This document shows positions 19,974 to 32,259 of a stretch of DNA of 64,000 nucleotides, in pieces. Source of the stretch: Buxus sempervirens (Eukaryota > Streptophyta > Magnoliopsida > Buxales > Buxaceae). How positions within the stretch are numbered: the first letter of the stretch is position 1; every line of letters begins with the position of its first letter. The stretch spans positions 34,391,829 to 34,455,828 of the forward strand of contig OX387187.1 of assembly GCA_947561395.2 (NCBI GenBank), given 5' to 3'. A program made the position numbers and the translations under genes. The notes below the pieces were generated by a model, which saw only the letters and a program-made list of their open reading frames with translations, was not told where the DNA came from and did not search any database.

Positions 19974-22250
19974 TGTAGACACCCCAAATTGCACAAACAA
20001 TCATCAAAAATCATTATCTCCTGGAAAGCCAGCACAGAATTTGAAGAAAATAAATTTTTGCCTGTATCCGGATACTCAATCCGGATACAAGTGCTCCTTC
20101 CCGTATCCGGATGGTCATACCGGATACGTGTGAGCCTTAGCGTATCCGGTATCATGTACCGGATACCTTAAGGCCCTTTGTTATCCGGCCTGATATACCG
20201 GATACCTTAAGTTTGCTCAAAATTAGGGTTTTCCGAGAGCTTTTCACTTTTACCATCATGTCCCTCATTAAATGAGGGGAAATCGCGGAAATAACCTTAG
20301 GGTTTAGGTTGGAGGGGTTCTAGACATTAAGTTGTGTCTACCAATGACCTTAGCCCTTGCCTATAAATAGGAGCCTCCTCCTTGAGCAAAAGGCACACAA
20401 CTCTTGTTTTGAATTCTCGCAAAGAAGAACTCCAAGAGAAGAAGGAAGCCGCTGTGGAATCGCCTCCAGCACTCAGGTAAGCCTCAACTTTTCTTTTTAT
20501 TTTCTGTCTTTACATTCCTAGATCTAGATCTCTTCTTCTACCTTTCTGTAGTGTAAAGCCTTGTTTGTATGTGTGGAAATCCTTCCCCGGCTCAAAGTAT
20601 CTCAAGACTCCCCTAGCCGTAAAACGTGAAGGCGGATCTAGGAGAAACGAGACTGGGGATTGACCCTAGTGCTAGAACCCATGTAGCATAAGGGCTTTTT
20701 GATTGATTGTAAACCGTTCCATATTCAAAGTACCCTTGATTATCTTAAAGAGAACAGAGGGAAACGATAATGGAACGGAACCCTAGGCTATGCTAGAACC
20801 TATTTTGTTGAATCTATATGCATGTGTATGGATCTTGCTTGGTTTTTTCACTTTTGCACACATATCACTATTTTGGCGGGATAGGATCATATTTGGGGTT
20901 TATTGCATTTATTGTGATAAATCTCAAATAAATGGCCTCAATCAATTCTGGAATGCCTTTCGGATGATTTTAAAGTATTTGTGTTCATCTTGCACGAATC
21001 CCATATTTTTTTATCAATTTTCGGACTTGGATTTCTTCAAAAGTGGCTTAACTTGACAGCACCTGTACCCCTACTTCGGACGTCCGTAACTTCATCATCC
21101 GGATGAATTTTGGGGCGATTCCAGAACCATGGGAAAGGTGAGGCTGTCTAGTTTATGTCCACCAAATTTCATGAATTGCCATCTAGCCGATTTTTGACAC
21201 CTCTCTGTCGAAGTTGAGTGGACAGTTCAGGTCCAAGTACAGAACTTGTCACTTCGACGGACCGCCATGTGTTCGTTTTAAGTCCGATTAGAGTGATTTT
21301 TGTTTCTGAGTAGTCCTTTATGAGTCTATTTTCAAATCCAATTGGTTTCATAATTTTTGAACTCCATTTGAATTATTGGTAGCCGATTTACTCAGAACTG
21401 CTCATTTGCATTTTTCTGGGTAAATCTGTGATCTTCGGGGCCTGTTCGGGAGACCACCCAAGGCACGTCCGAAGGGATTTTTGTATGAGATTAGTTTCTA
21501 TGGAAAGATGGCCATACGGACTTCAATCACACCAAATTTCACGGATTTCTATGTAGTGGATTTTTCTAGAAAATTTTCCAAAGTTGCCCACTTACCACTT
21601 TTCAAAATCCCCAACAGCAACTTTAAAGGAGTATAACTCCTAGATTTTTCACCGGAATGAAGTGAAATTTTGCATGAGACTCTTGTTTACCCTAATCTTT
21701 CAAATAGAGTTGGTTTGAATCAATTTGAAATTGGATTTGAATGATTTCAAGACAAAGGATCTTGCTTTTTACCAAAATTCCCGGATTTGCCTCAACTTGG
21801 TTTTTGCCACTTTTGCTTTGATTTCCATCTTTTGAGATATTCCAGAAGTGATATTGACATAAGAGATGATCTAAAATCCATTTAGATCTTCATGTGAAAA
21901 TATCATACATTGTTCCTTTTTCAAGGCTTTTTCATGATTTTTAGCAAGCTTTCTTACATTATTTTTTGCATGAACATACATTTGGCAACCACTTCGTGTG
22001 GATGAATGGGGGTGCCTAACACCTTCCCCCATTCATAATCTAATCCCCTTACCCATCTCTGGATTTGATTTTCAAGTAGGGTTATTTTTATCCTAGAATT
22101 TGTCTTTTGGCTATTTTTGCCTACTTTTGTATCTTTGGTGTCCATTCTCACCCCAAAATCATGAATGGTGGCGACTCTCCCAATTTTTGCGTTGAGCCCG
22201 TGTGTTGACGGAGGGACGATCACTCCGGTGATTTTTTCCCATGTCTCACA
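19974..22250 (+). repeat. A right LTR
   Basis: 2277 bp, the same length as 3842-6118 and about 99.5% identical. Includes the four-unit palindrome array at 20064-20205. Followed by CATGC and then B leader sequence. Confidence 0.95.
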
Positions 22251-22255
22251 CATGC

Positions 22256-23120
22256 CAAGTAAGTGCTAAAAATTTAGGCTTCAATTTGAGGTAAATGGTA
22301 CACTTTGAGCATGAAAAAGAGCATAAAATCTGGAATGTTAGGAATGCTTGTGGGTTTCAAGCATGCTTACATGATTTAATTGTTGTTTGTATAAATAACA
22401 TGTTTTGTATACCACTTTTTGGGCATGTAATATTTTTGTGCATATTTGGTGCTTGCTTGCTTGTATTTAGCTTCATTATTTTTTGTCATATGTACCTTGG
22501 CTTGAAATTGAATGCATGGCTACGAAAAAGAGTGGCAAGGGACTGGGACGTTGTGAATGTTACCACAATTTAAAATTGCACTTGAGCACTTGAAACAATT
22601 TGCACAGCCTACCCTTTTACCTATTAGGAAGTTGAACCATGAATGTGTGTAGCTTGGCGCACCGAGGTCGTGACTTCGGAAAGCGAAAGTGAAAGCATTT
22701 ACCTTAGAATTTGAGTCAATGATGTGATGACAATGGGATCTGTGATTCGATTCCGGGCATCACTAGACTTGAGTTCTAAGTTGCCAATTAAGCCAAAACC
22801 CAAAAACCATACGCTTGAAGGTGGAGAAACACGTTTTCGGCTAAAAGCACACAATTGCGTTTGGGGAATTGGGTGTAAATGTGGGAAGGCCGTTTGCATG
22901 TTTTACAGGCCAAGGTATAATGTGAATACCATATTAAATGAAGGTAATACAAGGTGGCAAGGTAAAACCATGTTCTTTTCATGAATTTGGGGATTTTGCA
23001 AATATAATGTCCAAGCCCAATTTGGGGCAAGTTTTGAAGGTCAAATTAAGGTGAACATCAATTGGGAATGAAAAAAACCTAATCTGGTGAAAAAATGAGT
23101 CAAAAAGGGCCATTTCGGCA
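22256..23120 (+). mobile_element. B leader, right part with conserved block
   Basis: Continues the B leader interrupted at 3841. The block 22645-22984 is almost identical to 7120-7456 of A, including the open MTMGSVIRFRAS frame (ATG near 22727). Confidence 0.75.
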
Positions 23121-23262
23121 ATAACCGGCAACTCAGGCCGGTTAATAATAACTGTATTCATATCCGGTACATATTTCCGGATACAAAGACATATGCGGAT
23201 ATCCGGTTAGGGTGACCGGATACAATAAGGCATATTCTTATCCGGTATATTATACCGGATAC
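23121..23262. repeat. Palindrome array, 4 units at 39-bp phase (B leader)
   Basis: Units start at 23121, 23160, 23199 and 23238. First unit: AACCGGC, loop AACTCAG, GCCGGTT. Spacers are 14 bp. Orthologous to 7595-7736 of A. Confidence 0.93.
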
Positions 23263-23573
23263 GTTCAAAAAATGCACAAATTGGCTTTTCAGCCCAAATT
23301 TTCAGAATAAAATGCCTAAAACACTGTGCATAATCCTTAGGCACCCCGAAAAGAACATAAGAAATGTTCCCAAAAATACAAAATCAAAGAAAAAAAAAAC
23401 AAAAAGAATAAAATAAAATATTCTTTCAGGATTTAACCTAAGTTTGAAAATCAAAGAGGAAACCAAGGTGTCATATTTTTTGACACCAACTCAACTCAAA
23501 CATGTGTCAGTTAAACTTTGGAACTTGAAAACTGAGAAAATTCAGCAAATTTGAAAAAAATAAATAAATAAAA

Positions 23574-24746
23574 ACCCTTGATTGGTCTCCTTTTTACCAA
23601 TCAAGTCAAAAAAAGTGGGATCTCTGGAAGCCCTAGAATTTTCCATGAACCCTTGATTGGTCTCCTTTTTACCAATCAAGTCAAAAAAAAAAGTGGGACC
23701 TCTGGAAGCCCTAGAATATTCCATGAACCCTTGATTGGTCTCCTTTTTACCAATCAAATCAAATCAAAAATTGGGACCCTTGGAAGCCCTAGAATATTCC
23801 ATAAAAAACCCTTGATTGGTCTCATTTTTACCAATCAAGTCAAAAAAAGTGGGAGCTCTGGAAGCCCTAGAATATTCCATGAACCCTTGATTGGTCTCCT
23901 TTTTACCAATCAAATCAAATCAAAAATTGGGACCCTTGGAAGCCCTAGAATATTCCATAAAAAACCCTTGATTGGTCTCATTTTTACCAATCAAGTCCAA
24001 AAAAAGTGGGACCTCTGGAAGCCCAAAAATATTCCATGAACCCTTGATTGGTCTCCTTTTTACCAATCAAATCAAATCAAAAATTGGGACCCTTGGAAGC
24101 CCTAGAATATTCCATAAAAAACCCTTGATTGGTCTCCTTTTTACCAATCAAGTCAAAAAAAAAGTGGGACCTCTGGAAGCCCTAGAATATTCCATGAACC
24201 CTTGATTGGTCTCCTTTTTACCAATCAAATCAAATCAAAAATTGGGACCCTTGGAAGCCCTAGAATATTCCATAAAAAACCCTTGATTGGTCTCCTTTTT
24301 ACCAATCAAGTCAAAAAAAGTGGGACCTCTGGAAGCCCTAGAATATTCCATGAACCCTTGATTGGTCTCCTTTTTACCAATCAAATCAAATCAAAAATTG
24401 GGACCCTTGGAAGCCCTAGAATATTCCATAAAAAACCCTTGATTGGTCTCCTTTTTACCAATCAAGTCAAAAAAAGTGGGACCTCTGGAAGCCCTAGAAT
24501 ATTCCATGAACCCTTGATTGGTCTCCTTTTTACCAATCAAATCAAATCAAAAATTGGGACCCTTGGAAGCCCTAGAATATTCCATAAAAAAACCCTTGAT
24601 TGGTCTCCTTTTTACCAATCAAGTTAAGAAAAAAAGTGGGATCTCTGGAAGCCCTAGAATATTCCATGAACCCTTGATTGGTCTCCTTTTTATCAATCAA
24701 ATCAAATCAAAAATTGGGACCCTTGGAAGCCCTAGAATATTCCAAC
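23574..24746 (+). repeat. Hairpin-forming tandem repeat before gag (B)
   Basis: Fifteen units of about 75-80 bp. Most carry CTTGATTGGT, loop CTCCTTTTT, ACCAATCAAG: a perfect 10-bp stem, with inverted CCAAT boxes. Alternate units end in ATCAAATCAAATC instead. Linkers share 'ggaagccctagaatattcca' with A and C. Confidence 0.9.
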
Positions 24747-24879
24747 ACAAAATTAAAAAAAAAAAAACAACAAAAACAAAAACAAAAAAAAAAAAATTTT
24801 TTTTTTTGGACTGGTGTTCACCTGACCTATCTGTCTACATTTATAGGGGTGTGTTTCAAATTAAATGGAAGCTGACTTA

Positions 24880-24903
24880 TGTCTTTGTTTTTCTTATGTC
24901 AGG
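24880..24903 (+). other. Predicted splice acceptor before B gag
   Basis: Pyrimidine run then TTATGTCAG|GTACATTT (cut at 24902/24903), in the same place relative to the gag start as in A and C. Confidence 0.6.
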
Positions 24904-24959
24904 TACATTTACACTTATTTGCAATTATTGCTCCCGTGACCAGATCTAAAGCAAGAACA

Positions 24960-27900
24960 ATGAATACTGAAGAAAACCAAGCCCAAGCTCCTGTCCCTGC
25001 TCAGGACTTTACTCAACTGCAGGAGCAAGTGGCCGGTCTGGCCAAGATGCTGGGTGACCTACTGGCGGCTCAGGCCCAACAGGCCCAAGCCCAGAACCAG
25101 GCATCTACTTCCCATCAGGCACCACCACCTCAGGCCTACATTCCGCCTCCGGCTCAGCCCATGCCTGAGCCCATTTCTGAACCAGTCCCTGAACCCATTC
25201 TGATCAGGGAAAATACAGCGGAGTCTGAGAAAGAGCTGGAAAAAGAAAAGGCCCGAGATGAGATGGAAAAGAAAATGCTGCTCAGGATAGAGAGGATCCA
25301 GGCAGAGCTGAAGGAAGTGAAGGGGGGAGGCGGCCATGCAGGCACCACTTTCGAAGACCTGTGCATGTACCCGGACGTCTGTCTACCGGCTAAGTTCAGG
25401 TGCCCAGACTTCGATAAGTTTGATGGCACGGGCTGCCCATTGAGCCATCTCAAATTATACTGCGGGGCCCTATGCCAATTTGGCCGGGATGATGGCATAC
25501 TGATCCAGCTCTTCCAGAGGAGTCTGACCGGGTCAGCCCTTAGGTGGTTCGCTACAGTGGACCATGGAAGGATCAGGAGGTGGAAGGACCTAGCCGACGC
25601 CTTCTTGGACCAGTACAAGTTCAACTCTGAGATTGTGCCGGACCGGTACGACATGATGAGGATTACCAAGGGGAAGGATGAACCGGTACGGCAGTACGCC
25701 AAGAGATGGAGAGAGGCCGCCTCCCAGGTCAAGCCACCTATGCAAGAGCCGGAGATGATCTCCACATTTATGGGCACACTGGGGCAGCCCTTTTACAACC
25801 ATCTGGTGCGTCAGATCACCACCAACTTTGCAGCCCTGGTACAAGTGGCGGACCGGATCGAGGAAGGGGTCAGGTCAGGAAGGCTGATAGACTACTCGAC
25901 CCTGACTGGGTAGTCTGATTCCTCGGCCTCCATGGCCCAGAAGAAAGGGGCCGGATTCAAGAAGACAGGGGCCCGAAAAGAAGGGGAGGTGAACCTGGTC
26001 CAGGCTCCTCCAGCCAAGAAGCCACTGCACGTCAATATCTCTGTACCCCAGCAACCCCAGCAGGCTCAACAAGCCCAGCAGTCTTATCAGAGCCCGCAGA
26101 ATGTCAATTTCACTCCCTCCGTACCAGCAAACCCAAGGAGGACCTTTACCAAGGAGGAAAGAGTGGCCTGGTTAGCCAACAGAAAGAACCGGGTTTTGAC
26201 CCCTCTACCCATATCTCTTTCCCAACTATTGCCAACCCTGCTAAAGGGTGAATACTTGACTCTGAAGGAGCCTAACCCGAATGCCACCAGGGGGAGAAAT
26301 TTTGACACATCGGTCACCTGTGATTTCCACATGGGTGCACCGGGGCATTCTACTGATAACTACTGGGTGCTGAAGCATGCGGTCCAGGACCTGTTGGACC
26401 AGAAGGCTTTGGTCTTTAATACTGCTGCACCCGCCCCGTCGGGAAATGATATTGGACAGAACCCTCTGCCGTACCACAATGGGGCAGGCCCATCCAACTC
26501 CATCACTGCCATATCCACCACCAGAAGGGCCTTTGACCCATCACAGCTTATAGCTCCCGTGGGGACCACGGTCCAGGTCCGATTTTTCCCAGAAGAGGAA
26601 GAAGAGGAGATCAACATGGTCTCCCAAAAAAATAATCTTGCTGCTGAGGACATAAGCTCCTCCTTAAACCGGGTCTCTTCTCTGATGGCCCAGATAAATA
26701 CTGCAAGGCCTCCATTGGTCTTCAATTGCAGTCCACCCACTTGTTCCCCATCCAAGCCGTCTAAGGCTCCACTGGTCATCAATCTTGACCCCACCACTGC
26801 TTCCATCACTTCTTCTGTCCCCACCAAATCCAAACTTCAACCCCTGGTTGTAAATGTGCAGCCAGCCCATACTATCCCTAAACCGGCCCATACATCCCGG
26901 TCCAAACTCCAGCCACTAGTGGTTGACATCCCTAAATTAGCCTATTCAGAGGCCGCTGTACCATGGAACTACAGCGAGGGAATCACGGCTACGGTTCCAA
27001 TGGTCAGGAACCAGAACCAGGAGGAGGTGAACCTCATGACGAGGTCGGGGAGATGTGCAGGGGGTGAAGAGAAAGAAAAAGAGACAGAAGTGGAGAAAGA
27101 AAAAAAAGAAAATGAAGAAAAAAGAAAACAAAAAGGAAAAAATAAAGTGGGAGAGGACACCCCCCAGGGTGCAGAAAATGAGGCAGCCGACCTCATAAAA
27201 ATAATAAAGAAAAGTGAATTCAATCTTGTGGATCAGCTAAACAAGGTCCCGGCCCAGATTTCAATACTGGGCCTTTTGCTAAATTCCGAAAAGCATAGGG
27301 ATGCATTGTTAAGGGTGCTACAGAGTGCACACGTATCCCAGACCATTGATCCGGACCAGCTTGGTAAAATGGTTGGTCAAATCTTGTCACATAATGTGAT
27401 AATTTTCTCAGAGGGTGAGATCAGCCCAGGTGGCTGTTATCATGTGGACCCTTTGCACATCACTGTGCTTTGTAAGGGCTGCATGGTTGCACGGGTTTTA
27501 GTCGACAACGGGTCAGCGTTAAACGTTTGCCCGTTAATCACTTTTACCAAGCTGGGTCTGGACCAGTCGAGGATCAAACGAAATGGGCGGATAGTTAGGG
27601 CTTTTGATAGCTCCAAGACCCACTCCCTAGGGGAGATTGAACTGCCGGTCACAATTGGGCCGAATATCTTTAACATCACATTTGAAGTGATGGATATACC
27701 CGCAGCCTTCAATCTGCTCCTAGGAAGGCCGTGGATACATTCGGCTAGGGCAATACCATCCACGCTCCACCAGAGGGTGAAATACATAAGAGGGCAAAGG
27801 GTGATAACAGTCCTAGCCGAAAACTTGGTGCCGCCCATCGTGTCACCTGATGTACCCTTAATCAATGTGGACTTGACTGTTGACAAGATTGCATTCCACT

Positions 27901-28691
27901 CATTCCAATTTGAGGCAGTCAATTACATACCTGGGGGGTGTGAGAAAAAGAAGGAAAAGGGGACCACTGCAGAAAAGATGGTCAAGAAAGTGATGGAGAA
28001 ATACCACTTTCACCCAGGGAAAGGCCTGGGGATCAATCTGCAGGGGATGGTGGAGCCAATCACGGCTAAGAAACTGATCCCCAAGGTAGGGTTGGGCTTC
28101 AAGCCCAGAGGCTGGAGAAGAATGAAACAGGAAGAAGGTGAGGTCAGAAGCAAAGGAAAACTCCCGCATCTGAGGGTGAACTTTCCAAAACCCTCCTATA
28201 TAATCCAAATTTCTCCTCCCATGGACCAGTCCAAGCCTCCATACCGAAACATTAACCCATTTCAAAAGCCTTTTGTTTCGGCCCTACAACCCTATAACCC
28301 CTCTCCAATACTGGGAGCAGCAGATGGGCCTGGACCACAGCCTGAGCAGCAGTCAGACTTTTCTGAAGATGTTGGTGCATTCTTCTCCATGACTGAAGGC
28401 GAAAAGACAGGGGCAGACATGGAACTGCCGTTTATTGACTGGGCCGCAGTAAAGGTTCCAGACAAGGTCATTTCTGGATTGGGCCCCGTAGCAGAAAAGG
28501 GCAGTACCCACCCGGTGATGATGGCATCGGATTCTGGGTTTGAAGAGCAGGCTTTCCCTATTTCCCCTGCTCCCCAAAATTTTGTACTGAACAATTGGGA
28601 GGAAACTCCCCTTACCTTTGAAGCAGCGTCTGTGTGGCAAACTGACGCGGCTTCCAAAAAAAACTCCAATAGTGGAATGCCATTTCCCTGA
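24960..28691 (+). CDS. gag-pro: B gag-protease region
   Basis: Same layout as 9646-13353 and very similar in sequence: MNTEENQAQA start, gag core (about 25445-25890), knuckle-like CDFHMGAPGH (about 26323), Lys/Glu linker, protease DNGS (about 27504-27515), G-patch-like GKGLG (about 28020). The end overlaps the start of pol by about 70 bases in another frame, as in A. Broken in about one place. Confidence 0.88.
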
Positions 28692-31600
28692 AGGTTCTAA
28701 TGGGCCTTCGTCTTCAGGGGAATTATGTTTAGAAGGCCCACAAAAAACCCAAAAAGATTTTTCTATTTTTTCTAGAAAATTTAAATTTTTCAAAAAAGTC
28801 CAAACCACTTATGAACCATATAATCAGACGGAATTGGACCAGGTTGAATATGACTTCGACCTTGAGCTCGACTTTGATCTCATGGGGGTCGAAGAAGAGA
28901 TCGAGGTCGAAGGAGAAGACGTTCCAAAAGAAATTGAATACCAATTGGAACGTCATGAAAAGGGGGTCCAACCTAATATTGAGGAGACCATATCCATAAA
29001 TCTTGGGACCAAAGATGACCCAAAAATTGTAAAAATCGGGTCATGCTTGTCTGATGTGCAGAAAATTGAAATGCCACAATTCTTGGCAGACTACAAAGAT
29101 GTGTTCGCTTGGTCATATCGGGACATGCCGGGGTTGGACACGGACATGGTGGTGCATAAGTTGCCAATTTTACCAGGGGTTAAGCCGATTAAGCAGAAGC
29201 TGAGAAGATTGAAACCTGAGTGGACTCTGAAGGTCAAGGATGAAGTGGTCAAACAGTTCCAAGCTGGATTTTTGGCGGTCTCTACATACCCAGAATGGCT
29301 TGCAAACATAGTACCGGTACCAAAGAAGGACGGGAAAGTCCGGATGTGCGTGGATTATAGAGACTTGAACAGGGCAAGCCCAAAGGACGATTTTCCGCTT
29401 CCACACATCGACATTCTGGTCGATAATACTGCGGTACATAGCCTGTTTTCCTTCATGGATGGTTTCTCAGGATATAATCAGATCAAGATGGCTAAGGAGG
29501 ATCAAGAAAAAACAGCATTTATCACACCTTGGGGCACATTCCACTATACATTCATGCCATTCGGACTCAAGAATGCCGGGGCAACATACCAGCGGGCCAT
29601 GACTGCACTATTCCATGACATGATCCACAAGGAGATGGAGGTCTATGTGGACGATATGATTGCCAAATCATGCAAAGAGGAGGACCACTTGATCAATCTG
29701 AAGAAAGTGTTTGATCGGCTCAGGAAGTACAGTCTACGGCTTAACCCGGCTAAGTGCGTCTTTGGGGCTACATCAGGGAAGTTACTGGGGTTTATAGTGA
29801 GCCGAAGAGGAATTGAAATTGACCCGGCAAAAGCCAAGGCCATAATTGAAATGCCAGCACCCAGAACCGAGAAGGAGGTCAGGGGCTTTCTTGGAAGGAT
29901 TCAATACATAAGCCGGTTCATAGCACAGCTCACTGCTATCTGTGAACCAATTTTCAAACTTTTGAGGAAAGATAACCCTACGGTCTGGAATGAGGACTGC
30001 CAGCAGGCGTTTGATACAATAAAGAGGTATTTGCTGAACCCACCTGTGCTAGTGCCACCAACTCCAGGAAGACCACTGATCCTGTACTTGTCAGTGTTGG
30101 AAACATCGATGGGATGTGTCTTGGGGCAGCATGATGAGACTGGTAGAAAAGAAAGGGCAATTTACTATCTGAGTAAAAAATTCACAGAATATGAAGCCAA
30201 ATACTCACCATTGGAAAAGACTTGCTGTGCTCTAGTGTGGGCCACTCAGAGGCTAAGGCATTATTTCCTTAGTCACTCCACACTATTGATATCCCGGATG
30301 GACCCGCTGAAATATTTATTTGAGAAACCAGCACTGACTGGCAGGACGGCAAAGTGGCAACTACTACTGTCCGAGTTTGACCTCACATACATCACCCAGA
30401 AGGCGATCAAGGGTCAAGCCATAGCTGATCACCTGGCTGCACATCCTCTGCCAGAATATCAACCCTTGAAGACCAACTTCCCAGATGAGGCAATTCTGTA
30501 CACTGAAGAGGAGGACAGCGAGAGTTCTTGGCAGATGTTCTTCGATGGGGCCGCCAACATGAATGGAAACGGAATAGGGGCAGTCTTGGTCAAACCAGAT
30601 GGTTCACATATCCCAATTGCAGTAAAGCTGAGATTCCAGTGCACCAATAACATAGCAGAATATGAGGCATGCATAATTGGATTGCAAGCAGCCATGGATC
30701 ATGGAGTAGAGGAACTTGACGTATACGGGGATTCGAGTCTTATCATCTTCCAAACAACTGGTGAGTGGAAAACCAAGGATCACAAATTGATCCCCTATCA
30801 CCAGTATTTGGAGGAAATAGGCACAAATTTCACTCGAATTTCCTTCAACTATATGCCAAGGGCCAAGAATCAGTTTGCGGATGCTCTAGCAACCTTGGCT
30901 TCAATGGTCAGCATACCAGAAGGAGTAGACATCAGACCGCTGGAAATTGAGGTCAGAGATGAACCGGCTTACTGTCTCGTTCTAGAGGGAGCACCAGAAG
31001 AAGAAGCACCGTGGTTTCAAGATATCAAAAATTTCTTAAATAATCGGAGTTTGCCAGAAAATGCCACTGCTACTGAGAAGAGGACAATACAGAGATTGGC
31101 TGGTCAATTTCTGCTAAGTGGTGGACATGTGTACAAGAGGTCACATAACGACATTCTGCTAAGATGTGTTGCCAAGGCTGAATCGGAAAGGCTGATTGAG
31201 ACTGTACATGGAGGAGTCTGTGGGCCCCATATGAGCGGACACATGCTTGCGAAGAAAATCTTGAGGCTGGGATACTACTGGACAACCATGGAACATGATT
31301 GCTGTATACATGTCAGGAGGTGCCACCAATGTCAGATATATGCAGATAACAAGCATGCACCCCCAGGTGAGCTGCACAACATGACATCACCCTGGCCCTT
31401 CTCTATGTGGGGCATAGATGTCATCGGCATGATCTCTCCTAAGGCATCGAACGGGCACAGATTCATCCTGGTGGCGATTGATTACTTCACTAAATGGGTG
31501 GAAGCCGCATCATATGCAAATATCACAAGCAACCATGTGATCAAATTTTTGAAGCACAACATTATTTGTCGCTATGGACTGCCAAATGCCATAGTATCCG

Positions 31601-32259
31601 ACAATGCTTCAAATATTAAGAACAAGGACATGAAGAAAATGTGTGAGCAGTTTCAGATCACCCATCATAAGTCAGCTCCGTACAGGCCAAAGATGAATGG
31701 GGCAGTGGAAGCAGCAAACAAGAACATAAAGAAAATCATTCAGAAGATGGTAGTAAGTTACAAAGATTGGCATGAAATGCTACCACTTGCTCTACATGCT
31801 TACAGAACCTCGATCCGAACTTCAACTGGGGCAACCCCGTATTCCCTAGTCTATGGAATGGAAGCAGTCTTGCCAGTGGAAGTAGAAATCCCGTCACTCC
31901 GAGTGCTCATGGAAACAGAACTAGAAGAAGCCGAATGGGTCCAGTCAAGACATGATCAACTTAACCTGATAGAAGAAAAGCGGTTGAAAGCACTTTGCCA
32001 TGGACAGTTGTACCAGAAGAGAATGGCCCGGGCTTACAATAAGAAAGTGAGGCCCAGAACTTTCCAAAAAGGAAACCTGGTGCTAAAGAAAATTCTACCA
32101 TTTTTGGAAGATCCTCGTGGTAAGTTCAAGCCCAATTGGGAGGGCCCATATGTCGTCAAGAAAGTCCTATCAGGTGGAGCACTCATCTTAGCAGAAATGG
32201 ATGGGTCAGATTTTCCTAAGCCCATTAACTCTGATGCGGTAAAAAGGTACTTCCCTTGA
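28618..32259 (+). CDS. pol: B pol: RT, RNase H, archaeal-type RNase H, integrase
   Basis: Open for 1213 codons. RT about 29270-29960 with YVDD at 29644-29655; Ty3 RNase H about 30060-30450; archaeal-type RNase H about 30520-30910; integrase finger about 31200-31350 and D-D-E core about 31400-31725; GPY/F-like C-terminus to 32256. Only scattered substitutions separate it from A's pol, mostly silent by eye, which suggests both copies descend from elements under selection until recently. Confidence 0.95.
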   Translation: MKQRLCGKLTRLPKKTPIVECHFPEGSNGPSSSGELCLEGPQKTQKDFSIFSRKFKFFKKVQTTYEPYNQTELDQVEYDFDLELDFDLMGVEEEIEVEGEDVPKEIEYQLERHEKGVQPNIEETISINLGTKDDPKIVKIGSCLSDVQKIEMPQFLADYKDVFAWSYRDMPGLDTDMVVHKLPILPGVKPIKQKLRRLKPEWTLKVKDEVVKQFQAGFLAVSTYPEWLANIVPVPKKDGKVRMCVDYRDLNRASPKDDFPLPHIDILVDNTAVHSLFSFMDGFSGYNQIKMAKEDQEKTAFITPWGTFHYTFMPFGLKNAGATYQRAMTALFHDMIHKEMEVYVDDMIAKSCKEEDHLINLKKVFDRLRKYSLRLNPAKCVFGATSGKLLGFIVSRRGIEIDPAKAKAIIEMPAPRTEKEVRGFLGRIQYISRFIAQLTAICEPIFKLLRKDNPTVWNEDCQQAFDTIKRYLLNPPVLVPPTPGRPLILYLSVLETSMGCVLGQHDETGRKERAIYYLSKKFTEYEAKYSPLEKTCCALVWATQRLRHYFLSHSTLLISRMDPLKYLFEKPALTGRTAKWQLLLSEFDLTYITQKAIKGQAIADHLAAHPLPEYQPLKTNFPDEAILYTEEEDSESSWQMFFDGAANMNGNGIGAVLVKPDGSHIPIAVKLRFQCTNNIAEYEACIIGLQAAMDHGVEELDVYGDSSLIIFQTTGEWKTKDHKLIPYHQYLEEIGTNFTRISFNYMPRAKNQFADALATLASMVSIPEGVDIRPLEIEVRDEPAYCLVLEGAPEEEAPWFQDIKNFLNNRSLPENATATEKRTIQRLAGQFLLSGGHVYKRSHNDILLRCVAKAESERLIETVHGGVCGPHMSGHMLAKKILRLGYYWTTMEHDCCIHVRRCHQCQIYADNKHAPPGELHNMTSPWPFSMWGIDVIGMISPKASNGHRFILVAIDYFTKWVEAASYANITSNHVIKFLKHNIICRYGLPNAIVSDNASNIKNKDMKKMCEQFQITHHKSAPYRPKMNGAVEAANKNIKKIIQKMVVSYKDWHEMLPLALHAYRTSIRTSTGATPYSLVYGMEAVLPVEVEIPSLRVLMETELEEAEWVQSRHDQLNLIEEKRLKALCHGQLYQKRMARAYNKKVRPRTFQKGNLVLKKILPFLEDPRGKFKPNWEGPYVVKKVLSGGALILAEMDGSDFPKPINSDAVKRYFP

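Larger units (their letters stand above)
3842..22250 (+). mobile_element. Element A: complete-looking Tat/Ogre-like LTR retrotransposon
   Basis: It is 18,409 bp with two 2277-bp LTRs (3842-6118 and 19974-22250), TG...CA ends, and a perfect 5-bp target duplication CATGC at 3837-3841 and 22251-22255. The insertion lies in the leader of sibling element B. By eye the LTRs differ at about 11 positions (roughly 0.5%), so insertion is recent: about 0.2 million years at a grass-like substitution rate, older if the host evolves slowly. Parts follow the Tat order, with tRNA-Arg primer site, gag/protease, RT, two RNase H domains, integrase and an antisense accessory gene. It looks almost whole, with about one break in the gag region. 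Confidence 0.93.

Noticed and set aside
23577-24700. CCAAT-box enhancer array as the main reading of B's repeats
   Set aside because: CCAAT is lost in A's version while pairing is retained; kept only as an alternative.
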